Assembly (NCBI GenBank): GCA_030453435.1
Contig: JAKDKI010000118.1
Span: 1-7,096, forward strand
Reading direction: 5' to 3'
Source: Kocuria sp.
GTDB lineage: Bacteria; Actinomycetota; Actinomycetes; Actinomycetales; Micrococcaceae
Length of the DNA: 7,096 nucleotides
Under the pieces are notes generated by a model. The model had not been told where the DNA came from and searched no databases. It worked only from the letters and a program-made list of their open reading frames with translations. Each line of letters starts with the position of its first letter. The stretch's first letter is position 1. The translations under genes and the position numbers were made by a program. Below, one piece after another: positions 1-5,443 of this stretch.

Positions 1-1573
1 GCATGAAAAAGACTTCCGACGAGTTCTGAAGCTGGTGCCAGTCTAGCGCCGGGCGGCGGTAAACGAGGCCCCCGTCAGCATCCACGAAGTACTGGCCCGT
101 GCGGGGTGCCTTGTCGATGCGTGCCACACCCGGAGAGATTTCCTTGACCACGGCCTGGCTCCACACATCAACGGCGGCCAGTTCAGCCCAGCGTTCGTTG
201 ATCTCGTCCACGTCAAGCTGCAGTTCTACGTCCATGTACTGCAGCAGGTGGAACAGGAACAGCGGAACGTCAGCGTAGGCGCCGGCGGTGACCTGGGTGA
301 TGGAGGTGGCCCCGGAAATCCGTGGATTCAGCTCGCCCAGGTACACGTCCTTGGTGTCCAGATCGATGAGCACGTCCACCTCGAAGAAGCCCATGTAGCC
401 TTCCTCGCCCAGGCGGTCGCCCAACCGGCGGACCATGTCCGAGGCAATGGCTCGAGTCTCGTCGTCGAGCACGTCCGGGAACGTCTCGTTGCCGCACCAA
501 CCACCGCGGTAGGGGGTCAGCTCGGGGTACCCGGTCAGCTCCGTCATAAACGGGCCCACAATGGTCCCGGCATCGGTGCGAACCGCTTCCACCGCAACGG
601 GGAAGTTGTTGATGCGCTTCATGACCTTGACCTCTTGGCCAACGATCTCGTCCTTGTGCTGGTCCCAGTCTTCTTCGGAATCGATGAAGAACGTGGTCTT
701 GCCGGAATCGCCGTAGGCGGTCTGCACGACCAGATCCGTGCCGAGCTTGTTCTCGGTGGTTTCTTTCTTGAGCTCTTCCCACGAGTCCACCGTGGTGAGG
801 ATATTCGGAACCGAAGGCACACCCACCTCATTGCCGAGGCGCGTGGTGATCAACTTGGAGTCCAGCATTTCGCGCAATTCTGCCTTGGGCAGGATCAAGT
901 CGTAGCCGAGCTCCTCGCAGATTTCCTCGGTTTCTTCGTTGAAGAACACCAAGGCGATCTTGGGGCGGGTGCCGCGCGGCGTGCGGGAATCGATGAGGGC
1001 TCGCACCTCATGATGGCGCAGAAGCCAGTTGTTGATGTCTTCGCCGGATTCGAATTCACGCGCGGGCTTGTTCTTGGGGGTGAAGATGCGCGGGTGCGCG
1101 CCGTCCCAGCCGTCGTAAAAGGAGATGTAGGAGAGGTTGCGCACCCAACGATCCAGTCCCAGAAGGTTGAACGGGGTGGCTCCCACGAAGAACACGGGTG
1201 TGTCGTTGACGCGGAAGAAGTGGCGCACCTCAGAGATGTTGCGCAGCACTCGACGTGTGGGTCCGGCCATGCTGGCCGGGACGTACTTGGCATCAACGCC
1301 CACGCCGTAGCCTCCGGCCGTGACCTCGTGGGATTCGTCCACGGATGCAGGCCGGCCGGGTACTACACCCTTGGCCGGCTGTTCGGCCTGCTCGCCCTCG
1401 CGGTGATCCACCAGAGAGAGTCCACCGGTGGGTGGTGCTTTGAATGCGCCGTCCACAGGCTCATTGGCAGGAGTGCCAGCGAGCGTTTCCCCTACACCCG
1501 ATTCAGCCGCGTCCTGCGCTGGTGAGGGCGTGGAAGCCGAGCCCCCGCCGTCTTGGTCCTTGTTCTCGGTCAT
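1..1573 (-). CDS. ATP-grasp enzyme, biotin carboxylase-like (3' end cut by window edge)
   Basis: The frame is open from ATG 1573 to the left edge (524 codons, no stop), so the C-terminus is missing. Residues 1-90 are low complexity, rich in Gly, Pro, Glu and Ala. The rest looks like an ATP-grasp ligase: a Gly-rich nucleotide loop AYGDSGKTTF (286-295), KVMKRI (316-321), and the metal/ATP motif FFEVDVLID...ELNPRISG (397-421), whose Glu and Asn match the E-x-N pair of carboxylases and carbamoyl-phosphate synthases. Such proteins are often labelled 'biotin carboxylase' in Micrococcales. No biotin attachment domain is visible in the part present, and no acyl-CoA carboxylase partner lies nearby, so the substrate is unknown. 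The start is supported by AAAGGGG eight bases upstream and by a promoter. It lies downstream of tgt on the same strand but probably has its own transcript. Confidence 0.88.
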   Translation of the reverse strand, partial: MTENKDQDGGGSASTPSPAQDAAESGVGETLAGTPANEPVDGAFKAPPTGGLSLVDHREGEQAEQPAKGVVPGRPASVDESHEVTAGGYGVGVDAKYVPASMAGPTRRVLRNISEVRHFFRVNDTPVFFVGATPFNLLGLDRWVRNLSYISFYDGWDGAHPRIFTPKNKPAREFESGEDINNWLLRHHEVRALIDSRTPRGTRPKIALVFFNEETEEICEELGYDLILPKAELREMLDSKLITTRLGNEVGVPSVPNILTTVDSWEELKKETTENKLGTDLVVQTAYGDSGKTTFFIDSEEDWDQHKDEIVGQEVKVMKRINNFPVAVEAVRTDAGTIVGPFMTELTGYPELTPYRGGWCGNETFPDVLDDETRAIASDMVRRLGDRLGEEGYMGFFEVDVLIDLDTKDVYLGELNPRISGATSITQVTAGAYADVPLFLFHLLQYMDVELQLDVDEINERWAELAAVDVWSQAVVKEISPGVARIDKAPRTGQYFVDADGGLVYRRPALDWHQLQNSSEVFFM

Positions 1574-1581
1574 TCTGACCA

Positions 1582-1588
1582 CCCCTTT
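1582..1588 (-). promoter_or_regulatory. Ribosome binding site of the ATP-grasp gene
   Basis: The minus strand reads AAAGGGG, eight bases before ATG 1573. It resembles a Shine-Dalgarno element and fixes the start before the low-complexity leader rather than at a later codon. Confidence 0.6.
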
Positions 1589-1606
1589 GGATCGTTGTAT
1601 TTCCCG

Positions 1607-1636
1607 TTTATACAGGTCCGTGATTGTGGCGCACAA
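1607..1636 (-). promoter_or_regulatory. Probable sigma-70-type promoter of the ATP-grasp gene
   Basis: On the minus strand TTGTGC (1636-1631) and TATAAA (1612-1607) are separated by 18 bases, a fair match to -35 and -10 elements. Transcription would start near 1600, leaving a leader of about 27 bases that holds the ribosome binding site. It lies in a locally AT-richer gap between tgt and the ATP-grasp gene. This is a pattern match only. Confidence 0.45.
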
Positions 1637-1649
1637 CACACGGAGGCGT

Positions 1650-1688
1650 GTCCCGTGAATTGCGAAGGAAGATTTCACAATTCGGGAC
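1650..1688 (-). terminator. Imperfect hairpin after tgt, possible terminator
   Basis: GTCCCG at 1650-1655 pairs with CGGGAC at 1683-1688. Pairing continues through AATTG/CAATT (1658-1662 with 1678-1682) and GAA/TTC (1664-1666 with 1674-1676), with a two-base bulge, one C-A mismatch and a 7-base loop. It begins about 30 bases after the tgt stop and lies upstream of the ATP-grasp promoter, where a tgt terminator would sit. No T-run follows on either strand, so it is not a classical Rho-independent terminator. It could instead be an RNA stability element. Confidence 0.35.
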
Positions 1689-1716
1689 CGCCTGAGCGTG
1701 ATGAGCAGTAAGGTGA

Positions 1717-3003
1717 TCATTGCAATTGATAGTAATTTCTGAGAGTTTCATCTCGGTATTCGAAATAATTCCCGTGATTGATGGCGTCCCGCGCTCCGGA
1801 CACCACGTCCAGGATGAACCGCTCGTTGTGGATGGAAGCCAGGGTCGCGGCGTTGCGTTCCTTGGCCTTGAACAAATGGCGCAGGTATGCCCGAGTGTAG
1901 TGGGCGCACGTGTAGCACGGGCAGGTTTCGGAGATGGGTGTGAAGTCCCGGGCGAAACGGGCGTTGGTCAGGTTAAATCGTCCGGTGGGTGAGTAAACGG
2001 CCGAGGAGCGGGCCACGCGAGTAGGTGAAACACAGTCGAATGTGTCCACGCCGTTGTCAATGGCGGTGAAAATATCATCGGGTTCGGAAATTCCCAAAAG
2101 ATGTTTCGGAGTATTTTCCGGCAACTCTTCCGTGCACCAGCGAACAATTGTGCCTAACTGCTGTTTTTCCAATGCACCCCCAACTCCGAAGCCATCGAAT
2201 CCCATGGTCGCAAGATCCCGGCATGCCTTGCGGCGCAGATCCTCGTACTGAGCGCCCTGGATCACTCCGAACAGCGCCTGGTACGGCTTGTGAGAGCGTT
2301 CTTCCGTCAGGCGCTCATGCTCGGCGATGCAGCGTAGGGCCCACAGCCGCGTCCGTTCCAAGGCTTCCTCCTGGTAGCCCCGGGAATTATGAAGCGTGGT
2401 GAGCTCGTCAAAGGCGAACATGATGTCCGCGCCCAGATTGTGCTGGATCTGCATGGAAATTTCCGGCGTGAAGCGGTGAAGGTCGCCGTTGATGTAAGAA
2501 CGGAACCACACGCCGTCGTCATCAACATTGGCCATGCGTTCCTGGCCCTTGGCGACGTCGTCGTCACCGAGCGGTTCTTTGACCGTGGACATGTCGATGA
2601 CCTTGCCCAAGCCTGAGCCTTGGGACATGACCTGGAAGCCGCCCGAATCGGTGAAGGTGGGGCCGGGCCAGTTCATGAACTTACCGAGCCCGCCGGCGGC
2701 ATCGAGAATGTCGTCGCCGGGCTGCAAGAACAAGTGATAGGCATTCGCGAGCATGGCCTGAGCGCCCTCATCCGCCATGGATTCCGGCAGCACGGCCTTG
2801 ACCGCGGCTTGGGTGGCCACGGGGATGAACGCCGGTGTCTGGATGTCGCCGTGCGGAGTGTGGATCGTGCCGGTGCGGCCCTGGAACTGGCCCCCGTTAC
2901 CTTCGATTTGTTCTGGCGAGGGGGATGAGCTGTCCCGCAGGCGGGTCTCGATCTCGAAGCTGAATGGAGCGCTGGATGTTTCGGTACTGGGCGTAGGCAC
3001 CAC
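1717..3003 (-). CDS. tgt: tRNA-guanine(34) transglycosylase
   Basis: Tgt replaces guanine at position 34 of tRNAs with GUN anticodons (Asp, Asn, His, Tyr) by the queuosine precursor preQ1, in the cytoplasm. From GTG 3003 the protein has 428 residues. Catalytic landmarks are all present: DSGGFQ (119-124, general base D119), FAFDELT (196-202), the nucleophile D323 in TFDCVSPTR, and a zinc site C361, C363, C366, H392. The spacing from the nucleophile to the first Cys (38) and from that Cys to His (31) equals that of E. coli Tgt. It is longer than the usual ~375 residues because of an N-terminal tail and two insertions (about 24-41 and 131-157). The frame opens at GTG 3090, but that start would overlap the divergent FUSC gene; GTG 3003 or 3000 lies just before the conserved FEIETR strand. 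Neither has a strong ribosome binding site, so the start is uncertain. The last ~20 codons are AT-rich (AGA, AAT, TAT, TTG). Confidence 0.96.
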   Translation of the reverse strand: MVPTPSTETSSAPFSFEIETRLRDSSSPSPEQIEGNGGQFQGRTGTIHTPHGDIQTPAFIPVATQAAVKAVLPESMADEGAQAMLANAYHLFLQPGDDILDAAGGLGKFMNWPGPTFTDSGGFQVMSQGSGLGKVIDMSTVKEPLGDDDVAKGQERMANVDDDGVWFRSYINGDLHRFTPEISMQIQHNLGADIMFAFDELTTLHNSRGYQEEALERTRLWALRCIAEHERLTEERSHKPYQALFGVIQGAQYEDLRRKACRDLATMGFDGFGVGGALEKQQLGTIVRWCTEELPENTPKHLLGISEPDDIFTAIDNGVDTFDCVSPTRVARSSAVYSPTGRFNLTNARFARDFTPISETCPCYTCAHYTRAYLRHLFKAKERNAATLASIHNERFILDVVSGARDAINHGNYFEYRDETLRNYYQLQ

Positions 3004-3082
3004 ACCATTGTGCCGGTTCCGGCGAGCTGCGAGAGAATGGGCCCGGTTCAACGTTCCAGACAGAAAGGTAGGCCGCACCCGG
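3004..3082. promoter_or_regulatory. Divergent tgt/FUSC intergenic region
   Basis: About 80 bases separate the preferred tgt start (3003) from the FUSC start (3083), so promoters for both must lie here or inside the neighbouring genes. No convincing -35/-10 pair is visible on either strand; TTGTGC at 3008-3013 with GAGAAT about 19 bases later is a weak plus-strand candidate. A short inverted repeat (GCCGG-TT-CCGGC) sits next to the tgt start and could be an operator or chance. Confidence 0.3.
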
Positions 3083-4150
3083 GTGAGCACGGTTGCCCAG
3101 TTTTTCGCCCTTCCGCCATCCCAGAGGGATCACATCCCGGCGGCGCGCATCGCGCTGTCCGTGGCCATACCCTTGTTGGTTTTGTTGGCCTTGGACCGGA
3201 CGGACCTGGCGGTCTACGCGGCGTTCGGCGCGTTCACCTCCATTTATGCGCGCAACGAACCAATCAGGGATCGCTTCAAGCACCAGTCGCAGGCCGGTCT
3301 CATCCTGGTGGTGTGCGTGCTGTTGGGGGCGTTGCTGTCCAACCTGGGTGTCGCACAGGTTGTGACGCTGGGGATCACCGCCGTGGTTGCCGGTCTGGGC
3401 GCCCTGTTAGCGGCGTGCTTGAATCTCAAACCGGCCGGATCATTGTTCTTCATCTTTGCCGTGGGTGCCGTGGGCTCCCTTCCGAATGCCGCGCCAGTGT
3501 GGCTCGCTGCGCTGATTGCTGCGTTGTCCGCGGGGCTCTCCCTGGTGCTCGGGTTGGGCGCCAAGTGGGTGGGGGAAGGAATTCAGGGGCCCATCGCCCC
3601 GGTTCCCGCTCACCACGGACTGACCACCACTCAGCTGTGGTCCCACGCCGGTCGGTTTTTCCTGGCCACTTCCGTTGCCGGTGCCTTGGGCGTGATGAGC
3701 GGGATGTCCCACAGCTACTGGGCCATGGTTGCCGCCGCGGCCCCGATTGCCGCCCCGGATCTGAGTGCACGGCTGCAGCGCGGGGTGCACCGCATGGTCG
3801 GCACGCTGGGTGGTGTGGGTGTCACCGCGTTCCTGCTGTCGATGCAGTTGGAAACCTGGCACATCGTGGCGTTCGTGATCATCCTGCAGTTCCTGGCGGA
3901 GCTGTTTGTGGGGCGTAATTATTCGATTGCGCTGTCGTTCATCACCCCGCTGGCTCTGCTCATGACGCAGTTGGTGCACCCGGTGGAAACGGTGTCTCTG
4001 CTGCAGGCACGCGCGGTGGAAACCGTGATCGGTGCGGTATGCGGTTTGGCGGTCGTGTACTTCTTCCGGTCCCGTTCGGAGCGCGAAGCAGATACCCGAG
4101 CGGTCCCCCTGATTCGCCAGGCCACCAATGGTGAGGAACCGAGGGACTAG
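3083..4150 (+). CDS. FUSC-family integral membrane protein (putative exporter)
   Basis: The 355-residue protein is almost entirely hydrophobic, with about 12 candidate membrane segments in two halves (roughly 21-40, 42-56, 74-90, 92-112, 119-134, 138-160, then 193-207, 211-224, 237-254, 258-277, 280-297, 312-328), joined by a short loop near 161-190. The second half has the layout of the FUSC/aromatic acid exporter superfamily: SYWAMVAAAAPIA, then RLQRGVHRMVGTLGGV, then NYSIALSFITPLALL. Family members are linked to export of aromatic acids or similar small molecules; the substrate here cannot be read from sequence. The first half, with YAAFGAFTSIYARNEP, looks like a repeat of the same fold. 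Start GTG 3083 was chosen because only about 20 residues precede the first helix and AGAAAGG lies 14 bases upstream, a rather long spacing. The frame is open upstream to 2777, but that stretch is antisense to tgt. The small membrane gene follows 38 bases after the expected stop and may be co-transcribed. Confidence 0.85.
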   Translation: MSTVAQFFALPPSQRDHIPAARIALSVAIPLLVLLALDRTDLAVYAAFGAFTSIYARNEPIRDRFKHQSQAGLILVVCVLLGALLSNLGVAQVVTLGITAVVAGLGALLAACLNLKPAGSLFFIFAVGAVGSLPNAAPVWLAALIAALSAGLSLVLGLGAKWVGEGIQGPIAPVPAHHGLTTTQLWSHAGRFFLATSVAGALGVMSGMSHSYWAMVAAAAPIAAPDLSARLQRGVHRMVGTLGGVGVTAFLLSMQLETWHIVAFVIILQFLAELFVGRNYSIALSFITPLALLMTQLVHPVETVSLLQARAVETVIGAVCGLAVVYFFRSRSEREADTRAVPLIRQATNGEEPRD

Positions 4151-4174
4151 CCGCTCGTTCCAAAACATTCGAAT

Positions 4175-4180
4175 GGAAAG
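4175..4180 (+). promoter_or_regulatory. Ribosome binding site before ATG 4189
   Basis: GGAAAG lies eight bases before ATG 4189, good spacing for translation initiation. In this sequence that ATG reads only 11 codons (MTRHTLNTELN) before a TGA created by the CTGAA repeat. The GTG at 4266 lacks a comparable site, which suggests ATG 4189 is the original start of the small membrane protein. Confidence 0.5.
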
Positions 4181-4210
4181 CTCCTTTAATGACCCGGCAC
4201 ACCCTGAACA

Positions 4211-4225
4211 CTGAACTGAACTGAA
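4211..4225 (+). repeat. Three tandem CTGAA units inside a 5' coding region
   Basis: Three perfect head-to-tail CTGAA copies occupy 4211-4225; a fourth copy at 4204-4208 is separated by two bases (CA). The array lies between ATG 4189 and the conserved-looking part of the small membrane gene. With three units the ATG frame stops at TGA 4222-4224. With two units it would run unbroken into the downstream frame. A unit length of five means any gain or loss of one copy shifts the frame. Confidence 0.85.
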
Positions 4226-4265
4226 CAACAGCGACAGCCTCACGGCCGACCGCGGCAGATGGTCG

Positions 4266-4643
4266 GTGTCCGGGACGAACCGGGCGATCATCGCAATTCT
4301 GGTGCTTGCCGCGATGATCCCTGCGGTGCAGGGGAACTGGCTGAATGCGCTCATCACGCTGCTCGTGGCAGCAGCTTGGTGGCTGACCTCTCGGATGGCC
4401 CGCTGGCGTGATTCATCGGATCGAGAGCGCGTGCAGACCTTCGAGCCCGCGGACGAGCGGGAGCGTGCGATGGAGCGCCAGGCGCTGTCGCAGACCGGGC
4501 GGATCGCCCCGTTGTCTCTCCTGGCTCAGTCCGTGGCCTTCTTCTACCTGGTGCCGCAGTACTGGTTCTACTCCGCGGGCACGCTGTTGGTCTTCGGGAT
4601 CATTTGGTTCACCGCCGCTGCCCAGGCGGCGCGCAGCGCATAG
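4266..4643 (+). CDS. Small integral membrane protein, possibly frameshifted at its 5' end
   Basis: The family is not recognised. From GTG 4266 the protein has 125 residues with four likely membrane helices in two hairpins (about 6-20, 23-41, 84-98, 102-118). These are joined by a highly charged cytoplasmic-type loop (42-80, rich in Arg, Glu and Asp). Aromatic residues cluster before the last helix (FFYLVPQYWFY). It follows the FUSC gene on the same strand and is probably in its transcript, so it could be an accessory membrane partner; that is inference. GTG 4266 has no clear ribosome binding site and falls almost at the first helix. In-frame codons extend back to 4215 without a start, ending at TGA 4212. 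If one CTGAA unit at 4211-4225 were absent, ATG 4189, with a good Shine-Dalgarno, would be in frame and give 149 residues. The gene may therefore be phase-off, a recent frameshift mutant, or truly start at GTG. Confidence 0.65.
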   Translation: MSGTNRAIIAILVLAAMIPAVQGNWLNALITLLVAAAWWLTSRMARWRDSSDRERVQTFEPADERERAMERQALSQTGRIAPLSLLAQSVAFFYLVPQYWFYSAGTLLVFGIIWFTAAAQAARSA

Positions 4644-4820
4644 GCAGCGCGGTGCTCCCCGGTGACATTTCTGGCACAAGTTCGCAGAAAACGCCGGGTT
4701 TCAGGCGCGTTCCTCTGTCCTAAATGTTCAGCTGCGATCCTCGACCTCAGATGTCCGAGGGCGAGTGCTTTCGGACGAGAAAGCGCGCGAAACGCAACCG
4801 AGCGGCGTCGTCGGTGAGGC
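4644..4820. other. Convergent intergenic region, no gene seen
   Basis: These 177 bases lie between the ends of two convergent genes. I see no gene. The only structure is a weak 6-bp hairpin (GTCCGA 4753-4758 with TCGGAC 4771-4776, 12-base loop) without a T-run on either strand, so I do not call a terminator here. Confidence 0.5.
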
Positions 4821-5363
4821 TCAGCGACCCCAACCTGCGTGCGCGATGGCCTGGCGGATCAGATCCCCGCGGCCGCCCTCGAACTCACCCTGGACCTCCT
4901 CGGACAGCGCTTCCTCAGGGGTCATCCACGACAACTGCAGTGCGTCCTGGCGAGGCTCGCATTCGCCGCGCACGGGAATGATGTAGCTCAATGCCACCGC
5001 GTGCTGACGGTCATCGGTTAGGCCGGTCTCGGACGGGGACGGGAAGAACTCGGACACCGCGAACGGGACCGTGGAGGATGGCATCTGCGGGAACGCGAGC
5101 GAACCGAGATCCTTCTCGAGGTGCCGTAGCAGTGCGGCGCGTACCGTCTCGCGGTACATCACGCGTCCGGAGACGAACGTGCGCACCATGTGGCCCTCCG
5201 AGGTCCCCTGCAGGAGCAGGCCGATCTCGGAAATGCAGCCGAGAGGGTCCAAGCGCACGGGAATGGCCTGGATGTACACGATGGGCAGCAGCGATCGGGC
5301 GTGATCGAGATCCTCTTCGCTGAGCCAGCCTGGATTGGGGTCCGGAGTACGTACAGAACTCAT
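4821..5363 (-). CDS. Nudix-like family protein (DUF4916 type)
   Basis: The 180-residue protein matches my memory of the actinobacterial DUF4916 'NUDIX hydrolase family' proteins: GWLSEEDLDHAR near the start (12-23), a strand region IVYIQAIPVRLD (28-39), SEIGLLLQG (45-53), the helix region VSGRVMYRETVRAALLRHLE (64-83), FPQMPSSTVPFAVSEFFPSP (91-110), DDRQHAVALSYIIPV (117-131), and a C-terminal EGGRGDLIRQAIAHAG (162-177). The Nudix box is degenerate: G66-x5-E72 is kept, but where REuxEE is expected it reads RHLEKD, so the usual metal-binding glutamates are changed to His, Lys and Asp. Classical pyrophosphohydrolase activity is therefore doubtful and the substrate unknown. Start ATG 5363 has only a weak GGTAG nine bases upstream. 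It follows the GH76 gene by 80 bases on the same strand; that gap shows no clear promoter or terminator. Confidence 0.87.
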   Translation of the reverse strand: MSSVRTPDPNPGWLSEEDLDHARSLLPIVYIQAIPVRLDPLGCISEIGLLLQGTSEGHMVRTFVSGRVMYRETVRAALLRHLEKDLGSLAFPQMPSSTVPFAVSEFFPSPSETGLTDDRQHAVALSYIIPVRGECEPRQDALQLSWMTPEEALSEEVQGEFEGGRGDLIRQAIAHAGWGR

Positions 5364-5443
5364 ACAGTGTTTCTACCGCAGCACACCCTTTTGGGCTATG
5401 CCGCGAGTCGGATTCACGGGGTGGTTCAGCGCACAGCCGAACC

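Noticed and set aside
248..1525. 425-codon open frame on the plus strand
   Set aside because: It is antisense to the ATP-grasp gene; its protein has no recognisable motif, while the minus-strand frame has clear ATP-grasp motifs, RBS and promoter. Long antisense frames are common in high-GC DNA.
2777..3082. N-terminal extension of the FUSC frame
   Set aside because: It is fully antisense to conserved tgt sequence and the extra residues resemble no membrane protein; GTG 3083 fits the family start.
4166..4175. Perfect 10-base palindrome CATTCGAATG between the exporter stop and the small gene
   Set aside because: About seven such 10-base palindromes are expected by chance in 7 kb, and it has no longer flanking symmetry that would mark an operator.
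3440..4357. 305-codon open frame on the minus strand
   Set aside because: It is a shadow of the FUSC gene; the protein is compositionally odd (His, Gln, Arg-rich) with no domain, and it crosses into the next gene's 5' region.
4753..4776. 6-bp hairpin in the convergent gap as a bidirectional terminator
   Set aside because: The stem is short, the loop is 12 bases and no T-run follows on either strand.
5364..5443. Possible promoter between the GH76 and DUF4916 genes
   Set aside because: TAGAAA close to the ATG could be a -10 for a near-leaderless transcript, but no -35 is visible and the match is poor.
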